A DNA stretch of 10,933 bases. Origin: an uncultured Pseudomonadales bacterium. GTDB taxonomy: Bacteria > Pseudomonadota > Gammaproteobacteria > Pseudomonadales > IMCC2047. Below are positions 1 to 6,532 of this stretch, one piece after another; the stretch's first letter is position 1; each line of letters opens with the position of its first letter. The stretch spans positions 1 to 10,933 of the forward strand of contig CAMYKE010000012.1 of the NCBI GenBank assembly GCA_947258895.1. Direction: 5' to 3'. Made by a program: the position numbers and the translations under genes. The notes under the pieces were generated by a model that searched no databases, was not told where the DNA came from, and was given only the letters and a program-made list of their open reading frames with translations.

Positions 1-1
1 G

Positions 2-292
2 ATGGAGGCGCGCGAGCGCCTGTGCCGGGGCGCGGTGAAAATAATGCGCGATCGTCAGGGTTGCGCCAAACCCGTGCACGACTGGGAACTGGTTGTGCCT
101 GACAATGGAGCTGATGCCATGCCGGATAAAAAGAAAGTGAGCGATGTCATGACGACAAATCTCTTCACGGTGCGCCCTGAAGACCTGCTGGACCTCGCCA
201 CCAGTACCATGGAATGGCGGCACGTCAGGCACGTTCCGGTCGAGAGCGCAACGGGCGAACTGGTTGGAGTGCGGCGCTTAGTTCGGGCATAG
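2..292 (+). CDS. C-terminal fragment of a CBS-domain protein (probably GCS2-CBS fusion), truncated
   Basis: This reading frame enters from the left edge, so the ATG at position 2 is probably internal. Residues ~47-89 read as the first half of a CBS domain: VSDVMTTN, FTVRPEDLLDLA, HVRHVPV, then ATGELVG. CBS motifs bind adenosyl ligands and usually come in pairs. The preceding stretch (EARERLCRGA, then KPVHDWEL) resembles the linker after a glutamate-cysteine-ligase-2 (GCS2) domain in GCS2-CBS fusions; this is a recollection, not proven here. After ELVG the expected continuation of the domain (a second strand and helix, typically GLVTHRxLL) is missing and the frame ends in an unrelated VRRLVRA. 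The truncation point is ~262-270, where DNA of a different origin begins. The fragment is unlikely to fold as a complete CBS module. The CBS call is fairly safe; the GCS2 link is a guess. Confidence 0.6.
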   Translation: MEARERLCRGAVKIMRDRQGCAKPVHDWELVVPDNGADAMPDKKKVSDVMTTNLFTVRPEDLLDLATSTMEWRHVRHVPVESATGELVGVRRLVRA

Positions 293-411
293 CAGCACAA
301 TTAAGTTTAGATAAAGCTCATATATATAAAGTCGTGCACCACGGGAGCGAAACTGGTCATCATCAAGATATTTGGGAGCAGATTCTAGTTCCGCAACCTC
401 AAGCGATAACC
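262..411 (+). pseudogene. Remnant of a ComEC-like metallo-beta-lactamase-fold protein
   Basis: In frame 1, from GGT at 262, the translation reads GWSAALSSG, then KAHIYKVVHHGSETGHH (HHGS codons at 337-348), then DIWEQILVPQPQAI. The order hydrophobic strand, K-V-x-H-H-G-S-x-x-G-H, then a W-x-x-x-L helix is what I know from the C-terminal part of ComEC/Rec2-like MBL-fold hydrolases. Only ~50 residues remain. There is no start, and the N-terminal HxHxDH metal site is absent. After ~411 the frame runs into sequence that is the antisense of the lipoprotein gene and stops at 442-444. The left end abuts the cut CBS gene with almost no spacer. The stretch is visibly AT-richer than the CBS part, so it probably arrived with the lipoprotein DNA. 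It is a dead fragment. Confidence 0.5.
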
Positions 412-1048
412 CATATATATTGGTTAGGGTGTCGGGTACAGTAAAAATGCCATTATAAACGCACCCTGCCGTGTTGCTGCCAAATACTGAGCCATCTGGA
501 TCCACGGTCAGCGTGAACGTGAAAATAGCACCACTAGAGGATGCCTGATTAAAAGTCCATGTGCCCACGAGTTTGGTGAGCATCGGGATTTCATCAGACA
601 CATTGCTATGATTCAGTCTAAACGTCCCAAAATCGTCACCCCAAACATAGTCACCAAACACAGTATCCTTCTCGGTTACAGTACCCTCCAGAGTGACGGT
701 CGAACTTTGTAAATGTCCCCCATCATAAACGCTCAGGGACGCACTGAGATCGTCACCCACCACGTTCAAGGTGCCGGCTAATTGAGTGGATAGTAATACC
801 GAAGTGTTTGACATGCTGAATACAAGAAATTTCGCTTCGCCAGAATTTGAAACCAACACATCGACGGGTCTCAATACCGGCTGATCGCTTGCATCAGACA
901 TAAAATTACTCTCAAATGAAAAATATACACCGGCGGGTGATTCATCGGTCAACCGTTCCTCGATGGAAGGAGTGGAATCGTTGTTGCTGTGAAAACAGCC
1001 TGGTATAAGCAGGATTATCATCGACAATATCGTTAATGCGTTTCTCAT
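278..1048 (-). CDS. Hypothetical lipoprotein with replaced C-terminus
   Basis: The start at 1048 (256 aa) is chosen because it gives a clean type II signal peptide: MRNALTI..., a hydrophobic core, and the lipobox LIPGC with the acylated cysteine at residue 18, followed by a polar HSNND linker. A longer start at 1099 would put 17 polar residues ahead of the signal. Upstream on the reverse strand is a weak purine-rich site (agagagag). The mature part is rich in Thr, Ser, Gly and Asp and looks all-beta. It holds two similar-looking pieces: SASLSVYDGG to TVTLEGTVTEKD to FRL, and GTWTF to FTFTLTVDPDGSVFGSNTAGC to NGIFTVPD. I know no function for such proteins; outer-membrane attachment is likely. 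The last ~40 residues, after about SLEVA, are the antisense of the MBL remnant, so the natural C-terminus seems lost. The gene is AT-richer than dusC or rimK, which suggests transfer. Confidence 0.6.
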   Translation of the reverse strand: MRNALTILSMIILLIPGCFHSNNDSTPSIEERLTDESPAGVYFSFESNFMSDASDQPVLRPVDVLVSNSGEAKFLVFSMSNTSVLLSTQLAGTLNVVGDDLSASLSVYDGGHLQSSTVTLEGTVTEKDTVFGDYVWGDDFGTFRLNHSNVSDEIPMLTKLVGTWTFNQASSSGAIFTFTLTVDPDGSVFGSNTAGCVYNGIFTVPDTLTNIYGLSLEVAELESAPKYLDDDQFRSRGARLYIYELYLNLIVLLCPN

Positions 1049-1382
1049 CAATATTAAACTCTCTCTAGATGGGCATCGCTGAGTTATTTCAAAAAACACA
1101 TTCTAAATAGCGTAAAGGGAGTTGTAGTGATATTGATCAAGCCTGCGATGAGTGGGCAGGCATTGCTGCGATATCGTCAAAATAACCTGAACATCTGTGT
1201 TTGGCCGTTCAAGTCTGGACGAATCAATGGGGGCAGGCTCACTGCCGCTCCGCTTATTTTCATTATTCAGAGCAACCCGGGAAGTTGGGGTCAGGGAGGG
1301 GAGAAGTTGGGGTCAGAGTAAAAATTCACTCTGACGCCCTCCGTTTCTTCCTCAGTTCGACTCATTGATCTGCGTAAGGCAG
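1049..1382. other. Geneless stretch between lipoprotein and PEP-CTERM genes
   Basis: No convincing gene is seen on either strand. It holds the upstream region of the reverse-strand lipoprotein gene (1049-~1150, no consensus promoter stands out) and, at its far end, the RAYT-type hairpin and direct repeats listed separately. A 64-codon frame at 1127-1321 has no clear ribosome site and ends inside the repeat, so it is not called. Confidence 0.5.
1281..1340. repeat. REP/RAYT-type 'ggggtcagagt' hairpin with direct repeat
   Basis: The 14-mer gaagttggggtcag occurs at 1281-1294 and again at 1303-1316, 22 bp apart. The second copy leads into a hairpin: gtcagagt (1312-1319), an 8-nt loop, actctgac (1328-1335). 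The word 'ggggtcagagt' with its inverted partner is, from memory, a frequent repeat in environmental gammaproteobacteria near IS200-like/REP-associated tyrosine transposases. No transposase is encoded in this window. The hairpin lies between the ends of no active genes and carries no T-run, so it is not a terminator. Confidence 0.55.
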
Positions 1383-1405
1383 AAAAAACCCCGCACTTGG
1401 CGGGG
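1383..1405 (-). terminator. Rho-independent terminator of the PEP-CTERM gene
   Basis: Read on the reverse strand, a GC stem (gcgggg-based, from 1389-1394 paired with 1400-1405, loop ~5 nt) is followed directly by six T (a-run 1383-1388 on the + strand). It starts ~10 bp after the stop codon of the PEP-CTERM gene, the normal distance and orientation for an intrinsic terminator. Confidence 0.85.
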
Positions 1406-1414
1406 CTTGAGTTA

Positions 1415-2095
1415 TCAGGTGTACGCTTTCCTTCTCCGAGCAATTCCGATTCCGGCAAGACCCAAGCCAAGCAATGCGATCGTGCCGGGTTCGGGTATTT
1501 GCTTGTAGGATATAAGTCGCATTCCGGAGAGCTCCACTGCGTCGAAAAACGCTTGCTCAGTATCGAAAAATTGGCACCCGCCCGCGATAAGCGCACCAAC
1601 CTCGACACCGCAGGGTGCGAGGCTACCGTCCACCGGAAAAAAGTTAAAGTCATCGACGATGCAAAAGTCGGTCGGTGAATCCGGTGGGCACAGGACTATG
1701 AGATCCCCATTTTCGTCAAGGACCTGGGGTACTAAATCCATGGACAGGTCCTTCATTCCGGTACTTACCGAAACCCATGCCGCAATTTCAGAAATCCCAA
1801 ACCAGCCGTTTCCACTCGGCGCACCGCTGACTTGAATAAAAAAGTCTGTAAAGCCGAGCACCGCTTCGACATCTGCGGCTGGAACGCCGAAAAAGAAGTA
1901 TGGGTCGGCTGGCGCTGGCGCTTTGTCAGTATCGACGGTAAGCCGCGCCCAAGCCGTGATGTTGTTATCGATAAAAACGGGGCCGAACTGCCAGTCGGCA
2001 CCCGAGTATTTTAGCTCAAAAGTAATAAGGCTGGCGTTGGTGGTTAGAGGTAAAAAAAGAAATATGGTTACTACAATCAGTTTTAGTTGTCGCAT
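1415..2095 (-). CDS. PEP-CTERM sorting-domain protein
   Basis: This 226-residue exported protein ends in a textbook PEP-CTERM signal: IPEPG (PEP at 201-203), a hydrophobic segment TIALLGLGLAGIGIA, then RRRK at 220-223. Such tails are recognised by exosortase (EpsH/XrtA type), which cleaves and processes the protein at the inner membrane on its way to the surface or extracellular matrix. The N-terminus is a Sec signal peptide (MRQLKLIV..., likely cut after TTNA at 21). The middle part is beta-rich, with aromatic and Asp/Pro residues and four cysteines (136, 145, 162, 174), possibly two disulphides; I do not recognise a named domain. The start is supported by AAGGAG eight bases upstream on the reverse strand. 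It is monocistronic, with its own terminator downstream. No exosortase or EPS gene is in the window, so the sorting machinery must be elsewhere. Confidence 0.85.
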   Translation of the reverse strand: MRQLKLIVVTIFLFLPLTTNASLITFELKYSGADWQFGPVFIDNNITAWARLTVDTDKAPAPADPYFFFGVPAADVEAVLGFTDFFIQVSGAPSGNGWFGISEIAAWVSVSTGMKDLSMDLVPQVLDENGDLIVLCPPDSPTDFCIVDDFNFFPVDGSLAPCGVEVGALIAGGCQFFDTEQAFFDAVELSGMRLISYKQIPEPGTIALLGLGLAGIGIARRRKAYT

Positions 2096-2372
2096 GGCTA
2101 GAACTCCTTTTCGTGCTGGTTATATCCGGAATCCTATACAACCGACGATGCCGGATGTTGCAGTCCCTGTACAACATCGTTGACGTCCTACCCCATACAG
2201 CATTCAGGAACGCCTACAACGGGATCAGAAATTAATAACACGCATCGATTGCGCCAAGCGGCTAATCACGCGGTATTGTGCCCTATCATGCATCTTTGTG
2301 CTCATTATGAAAGTTAAGATAAAACGAACTGTAAAAAATCTTGACACTCTTCCAGAGAAAAAGAGAAAGGAG

Positions 2373-2516
2373 AAAGGGGACGGAGGGATTAAAAATTGAC
2401 CAGTTCCCTTGCCATAAAACCGAGTTTTTTCTAGTGATGGATGTAACTTCCATCAGGCAGAGGCATGGGGTTACCCACGGGGCGCTGGTCAAAAAATAAG
2501 CCCCCCGTCACCTTTT
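2373..2516. mobile_element. MITE-like element, copy A (degenerate)
   Basis: The left end aaaggggacggagggatta (2373-2391) continues into aaaaattgaccag. The right end, read in reverse complement, gives aaaaggtgacggggggctta then ttttttgaccag, so the two ends form an imperfect ~30-bp inverted repeat. The whole 144-bp unit aligns end to end, in the same orientation, with the unit at 3496-3638, including inner words such as gtgatggatgtaac and gaggcat(a/g)gggtta. Length, terminal inverted repeats and lack of coding capacity fit a non-autonomous element mobilised in trans, perhaps by a RAYT/IS200-like transposase. The right terminus is more decayed than that of copy B. Confidence 0.65.
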
Positions 2517-2583
2517 ACAGGTTCAGTGAAAAACTATACCTGTATATCGCTCCTGGACTACTGAAACTGAGCTGCCCTCAATT

Positions 2584-2612
2584 TTTTCAATTAGAAACGC
2601 TGCGACGATAAT
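2584..2612 (+). promoter_or_regulatory. Candidate sigma-70 promoter for the fasciclin gene
   Basis: TTTTCA at 2584-2589 (four of six matches to -35), a 17-bp spacer, and GATAAT at 2607-2612 (five of six matches to -10). This would give a ~100-nt leader before the ATG at 2717. A weaker alternative, TTGTAC at 2629-2634 with GATAAA at 2653-2658, lies downstream. This is pattern only. Confidence 0.35.
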
Positions 2613-2716
2613 GCTGCAGGTTGGCGACTTGTACCTCAATGTGAACCGCTTCGATAAAGGCATCGTAAGCAATGGCTCACTCACCTAAATTGATATACAC
2701 CCTCGGAGAACATTCT

Positions 2717-3202
2717 ATGAAAAATTTGAGGAATTTTGTATTGGTACTGCTGGCCTCCCTGCCGATGGCATTGACTGCCGGTACCGCCAACTCGGATGAC
2801 ATCGTCGATACTGCCGCGTCCGGCGAGCAATTCAGTACGTTGGTCGCAGCGGTAAAGGCAGCGGGACTTGTAGATACTTTGAAAGGAGACGGGCCGTTTA
2901 CGGTTTTCGCGCCGACGAATGAGGCATTTGCCGCGTTGCCTGCAGGTACAGTCGAAAGCCTGTTGAAACCCGAAAACAAAGACCAGCTCGTTGCTGTGCT
3001 GACCTACCACGTGATTCCAGGTAAAGTGTCGGCCGCGGATATCGCCGGTAAAGTCATCAAGGTTGAAACGGTGCAGGGTAGTGCGCTCTCTATCGACGCC
3101 ACCGAGGGGGTAATGGTGGACAATGCAAAGGTCACCAAGGCAGATATCATTACCAGCAACGGAGTAATTCACGTGATCGACAAGGTAGTGCTGCCAAACT
3201 AG
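2717..3202 (+). CDS. Secreted single-domain fasciclin (FAS1) protein
   Basis: The start at 2717 (161 aa) is chosen over an upstream ATG at 2672 because it has GGAGAA 7 bp ahead (2704-2710) and directly begins a signal peptide, [20 protein letters not shown], likely cut near AGTA at 21-24. The mature protein is one FAS1 domain of normal length (~residues 28-160). It shows the H1 motif [11 protein letters not shown] (61-71), the central YH pair (97-98, in [10 protein letters not shown]) and the H2 motif [13 protein letters not shown] (148-160). FAS1 proteins are extracellular or periplasmic adhesion modules; bacterial ones are linked to surface attachment and biofilm. The gene stands alone and is flanked on both sides by copies of the same MITE-like element. 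Family call is firm; the biological role is inferred. Confidence 0.92.
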   Translation: MKNLRNFVLVLLASLPMALTAGTANSDDIVDTAASGEQFSTLVAAVKAAGLVDTLKGDGPFTVFAPTNEAFAALPAGTVESLLKPENKDQLVAVLTYHVIPGKVSAADIAGKVIKVETVQGSALSIDATEGVMVDNAKVTKADIITSNGVIHVIDKVVLPN

Positions 3203-3231
3203 GTTGTTGCGGCGCTACAACTTCTGTAATG

Positions 3232-3262
3232 AGGCTGGTTTGCGCCGGCCTTGTTACATTTT
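3232..3262 (+). terminator. Possible weak terminator after the fasciclin gene
   Basis: aggctgg (3232-3238) pairs with ccggcct (3245-3251) with one G-T wobble and a 6-nt loop. The following bases tgttacatttt are only loosely T-rich. It lies 30 bp after the stop codon. It may act as an inefficient terminator. Confidence 0.35.
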
Positions 3263-3303
3263 GGGTCAGTCGTGTGTAGTATCAGGTCTGACGAGGCAAA
3301 TTA

Positions 3304-3426
3304 ATGAAAACGATGGGTCGCCCCAAATTACAGAGAAGGGCGTGCCAGCAGCGCATCTGGGTTCCACAGACGGCCTGTGGAAAGAGAGCGGTGTTTTTCC
3401 GGAGCGAGGAGTTATCGATAAGATAA
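3304..3426 (+). CDS. Questionable 40-residue basic small protein
   Basis: ATG at 3304 with a possible GAGG ribosome site 7 bp upstream; stop TAA at 3424-3426. The product starts MKTMGRPKLQRR and has a high Arg/Lys content, two cysteines and no membrane segment. GRPKL-type starts occur in small DNA-binding proteins, but nothing further supports that here. It sits between two mobile-element copies, where spurious frames are common. It could equally be chance. Confidence 0.2.
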   Translation: MKTMGRPKLQRRACQQRIWVPQTACGKRAVFFRSEELSIR

Positions 3427-3473
3427 GCCTGTATTTAGCCACCTTGCCAGACCGAAAACTGCGAGGCTGAGTT

Positions 3474-3509
3474 GCAGAAAGGGTACGGAACGCAGAAAGG
3501 GGACGGAGG
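3474..3509. repeat. 18-bp tandem repeat at the left end of MITE copy B
   Basis: gcagaaagggtacggaac (3474-3491) is followed immediately by gcagaaaggggacggagg (3492-3509), which is the true left end of the element. The two units differ at three positions. It looks like a duplicated or slipped element terminus. Confidence 0.6.
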
Positions 3510-3638
3510 GATTAAAAAGTAACCAGTTACCTTCCCGCAAAAGGAGTTGTTTCCAGTGATGGATGTAACGACCGTCAGGGAGAGGCATAGGGTTAACCAG
3601 GCGATGTTGGTCAAAAAATAATCCCTCCGTCCCCTTTT
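3496..3638. mobile_element. MITE-like element, copy B
   Basis: The left end aaaggggacggagggatta (3496-3514) is matched perfectly over 19 bp by the reverse complement of the right end (3620-3638). The two inner flanks also resemble each other (aaccag / gaccaac). The 143-bp unit aligns along its whole length with copy A at 2373-2516 in the same orientation, about 1.1 kb apart, with the fasciclin gene between. It has no coding capacity of its own; the reverse-strand frames that cross it simply translate the repeat. It is better preserved than copy A, so it may be younger or still mobile if a matching transposase exists in the genome. Confidence 0.7.
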
Positions 3639-3672
3639 CCGTAAAAAATAATTCCTCCGTCCCCTTTTCCGA
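3613..3672. repeat. 30-bp tandem duplication of the MITE right terminus
   Basis: The unit starting aaaaaataatccctccgtc (3613-3642) is repeated at 3643-3672 as aaaaaataattcctccgtc with two differences over 30 bp. The second unit is a free-standing copy of the element's right end, suggesting slippage, a one-ended event or a nested insertion. Confidence 0.7.
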
Positions 3673-3688
3673 CCTTTTAATCCACTCA

Positions 3689-3708
3689 GACACGATTTCG
3701 CTCGTGTC
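3689..3708 (+). promoter_or_regulatory. Perfect 7-bp hairpin/operator upstream of the FMN reductase gene
   Basis: gacacga (3689-3695), loop tttcgc, tcgtgtc (3702-3708), lying 29 bp before the ATG at 3738. It could be a dyad operator for a regulator or a leader hairpin. No T-run follows, so it is not a terminator. Confidence 0.35.
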
Positions 3709-3737
3709 AAAACGGTGTAACGTAGCGAGGAGAGATC

Positions 3738-4352
3738 ATGGCATTGAATTCCTGTGTTATCTACGGCAGTGCACGCCAGGCCCGCCAGGGAATTAAAGCG
3801 GCGCGCTTCGTCAGCAGCCAACTTGAGGCCCGCGGTCACACGGTGACCCTGTTGGATACCGAAAAGGAGCGGCTGCCTTTGCTGGACCGTATGTATAAGG
3901 AGTACCCGGTGGGTTCGGCGCCCGCGGCGATGGAATCGATCGCAGAAGCGTTGCGCACCGCGGACGGATTCGTCATTGTTAGCGCCGAGTATAATCACAG
4001 TATCCCGGCCGCTCTGAAAAATCTGCTCGACCATTTCCAGGCGGAGTATTTATACAAGCCGAGCGCTATAGTTACCTACTCAGCCGGGCCCTTCGGCGGT
4101 GTTCGTGGACTCGCCAATCTGCGCACGATTATGGCCGAACTTGGTGCGTCCAGCATCCCGAGCGCCTTTCCAATCTCGCAAGTACAAAATGCCTTTGACG
4201 ATGAAGGCCAGGTGCAGGACATCTCTTACGACAAACGCATCGTGAAATTTCTCGATGAGTATGAGTGGTACGCGAAAGCGCTAAAGGCGGCGCGTATCGA
4301 AGAACCCTGTGGCAATGATATCCCAGTGCAGCAGGCGCTCTGCCGTCGTTAG
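3738..4352 (+). CDS. NAD(P)H-dependent FMN reductase (flavodoxin-like fold)
   Basis: This 204-residue protein belongs to the NADPH-dependent FMN reductase family (ChrR/YieF/azoreductase-like). These are cytoplasmic, FMN-binding enzymes that pass electrons from NAD(P)H to quinones, azo dyes or metal ions. Seen in the sequence: the first strand and phosphate-binding loop CVIYGSARQ (GSAR at 10-13), the family signature EYNHSIPAALKNLLDH (84-99), which contacts the flavin, and YSAGPFGGVRG (114-124) next to the flavin ring. The length is normal, with a short extra tail (IEEPCGNDIPVQQALCRR) that is not typical. The start is set by GAGGAG at 3727-3732, five bases upstream. It stands alone; a hairpin at 3689-3708 may regulate it. 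The exact substrate cannot be told from the sequence. Confidence 0.9.
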   Translation: MALNSCVIYGSARQARQGIKAARFVSSQLEARGHTVTLLDTEKERLPLLDRMYKEYPVGSAPAAMESIAEALRTADGFVIVSAEYNHSIPAALKNLLDHFQAEYLYKPSAIVTYSAGPFGGVRGLANLRTIMAELGASSIPSAFPISQVQNAFDDEGQVQDISYDKRIVKFLDEYEWYAKALKAARIEEPCGNDIPVQQALCRR

Positions 4353-4992
4353 CCGCAGTCCCGGAAAACGATTTACCCAGCGAACTTCCGTCGTTGGCAC
4401 GTTGCCGCTACCCGGTGAATGTTTACACCCGACCGTTAAATGCTTCGGATTGAGTCTGAGCCCGCACCGACCAATGATGGCGGGTTTGTCCCTGACAACT
4501 CGTTTCGTACGCTGGGTGGTATTCGAGAGCGTGTGAATTCCGTATTGCTGGCCTCCTGAAACGATCGATTGCACGTGTTTCAGCTCAGGCGTATGCTGTC
4601 CCAACGGTTGCGCTTGCACGCTTCCCGGATGAGGCAAACAACGAGAACGGACGCCGGCGATGAAATACATGATCAGCTGGTTCGTGCGTCCGCGGGGCTT
4701 CCCCGGAATACGAGAACGCCCCCGAAACGAATACTGAAGGTGTACAGGTAACGATAGGCGCCCGCCAGCTTCAAGATCGAGTTATTCGTGTTTCAGCTGG
4801 GCGAGTGGACAGGCACCGGTGGCCGTTACCCGCTACTACCGGCATGCAAGCTTTCCAGCCACACCGCGGCGCCCAATCGGGTTCATGGTTTGGCGCCTAG
4901 CGGATACTTGCCCTGCAAGATCCATTATTAACGTTACGGATTTCCGCCCGAATGTCGGGCGAATCCCTGACACCTAGCGGAGATATTGAATT
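4353..4992. other. 640-bp stretch without a recognisable gene
   Basis: Frames here (forward 4309-4536 and 4569-4751; reverse 4281-4670) are short, rich in Arg/Ser/Pro/Thr, lack ribosome sites, and I recognise no family in them. The base composition is like the neighbours, so it may be a decayed gene or a long leader. Structural items seen: ggcgcc (4868-4873) pairing with ggcgcc (4892-4897); the 9-mer cctagcgga at 4896-4904 and 4973-4981; and a strong hairpin at 4938-4966. The 12-mer cgtgtttcagct occurs near 4575 and again near 4786. Confidence 0.45.
4938..4966 (+). promoter_or_regulatory. Strong hairpin in the rimK leader
   Basis: ggatt (4938-4942), a 2-nt bulge, cgcccga (4945-4951), 3-nt loop, tcgggcg (4955-4961), aatcc (4962-4966): twelve base pairs ending 26 bp before the rimK ATG. 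There is no T-run, so it is not an intrinsic terminator. It may be an operator dyad, an mRNA-stabilising 5' hairpin or a protein/sRNA target. An AT-rich stretch just upstream (4921-4931) could hold the -10 region, which would place the hairpin near the mRNA 5' end. Confidence 0.5.
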
Positions 4993-6189
<1,197 letters not shown>

Positions 6190-6192
6190 TTG

Positions 6193-6306
6193 GCGAACAA
6201 ATCTGCGAGAAAATAACGGGGGTTGGCAGCATTGTATTTTTGCACCAGCAAGACCTCCCGGGCCCCTTGTTTTTCACTACTATCCCGCCCCTTACCATTT
6301 GTTCGC
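6193..6306 (+). repeat. 10-bp perfect inverted repeat enclosing the rimK 3' UTR
   Basis: gcgaacaaat (6193-6202) is the exact reverse complement of atttgttcgc (6297-6306), 94 bp apart. Just inside, a G-run (ataacgggggt, ~6215-6225) faces a C-rich run (cccgccccttacc, ~6284-6296), so the stem may extend. The left arm begins 3 bp after the rimK stop codon, and the true terminator follows 16 bp after the right arm. The whole could be a structured 3' UTR, a 3'-derived small RNA, or the ends of a small decayed insertion. Confidence 0.5.
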
Positions 6307-6322
6307 AGGATAACAATGTTAC

Positions 6323-6354
6323 CGTCTAATCCATATGGGTTAGACGATCTTTTT
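6323..6354 (+). terminator. Rho-independent terminator after rimK
   Basis: cgtctaatcc (6323-6332), loop atat, gggttagacg (6337-6346): ten base pairs with one G-T wobble, followed by atcttttt and a further tttt. It is a good intrinsic terminator on the + strand and should separate rimK from the PilZ gene. Confidence 0.85.
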
Positions 6355-6424
6355 CAGTTTTCCCCGATCTGGCCGATAATCGGGTAGGACATAGTACCAG
6401 TAGCGTTTAATGCAAGTCGGTTTT

Positions 6425-6452
6425 GACCCGGAAAATGCCCATTTCCCGGGTC
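6425..6452. promoter_or_regulatory. 13-bp-arm palindrome upstream of the PilZ gene
   Basis: gacccggaaaatg (6425-6437), 2-bp spacer, catttcccgggtc (6440-6452): a 28-bp dyad with a single mismatched pair. It lies ~80 bp before the PilZ start, between the rimK terminator and the gene. A second smaller dyad, actcg...ccccgggg...cgagt, is at 6462-6483. The symmetry and position suggest a repressor or activator operator; no regulator gene is adjacent. Confidence 0.5.
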
Positions 6453-6532
6453 TGCACGGGTACTCGCATCCCCGGGGTCGAGTGTTTGTTGTGGTGACGG
6501 TCCTGCCGTTGTACAGAAAAGGAGGAGTGGCA

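Larger units (their letters stand above)
2096..2716. other. Divergent intergenic region between PEP-CTERM and fasciclin genes
   Basis: About 620 bp without a gene. It must contain the promoters of both outward-facing neighbours. Contents: the PEP-CTERM ribosome site (2102-2112 region); a small inverted repeat gatgttg (2154-2160) / caacatc (2172-2178); a MITE-like element at 2373-2516; and a candidate sigma-70 promoter for the fasciclin gene. The rest shows nothing I can name. A short reverse-strand frame at 2286-2492 is inside the MITE and is not a gene. Confidence 0.5.
3203..3737. other. Intergenic region between fasciclin and FMN reductase genes
   Basis: About 530 bp. Contents in order: a weak terminator-like hairpin (3232-3262), a questionable 40-codon frame (3304-3426), an 18-bp tandem repeat leading into the second MITE copy (3474-3638), a duplicated MITE right end (to 3672), a perfect 7-bp hairpin (3689-3708), and the ribosome site of the next gene (GAGGAG, 3727-3732). 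Confidence 0.5.

Noticed and set aside
3435..4034. 199-codon reverse frame
   Set aside because: It is antisense to the FMN reductase and then translates the MITE repeat (EKGTEELFF-like repetition), so it is an artefact of the repeat.
4281..4670. 129-codon reverse frame across the end of the FMN reductase gene
   Set aside because: No ribosome site, no recognised family, and a third of it is antisense to a real gene.
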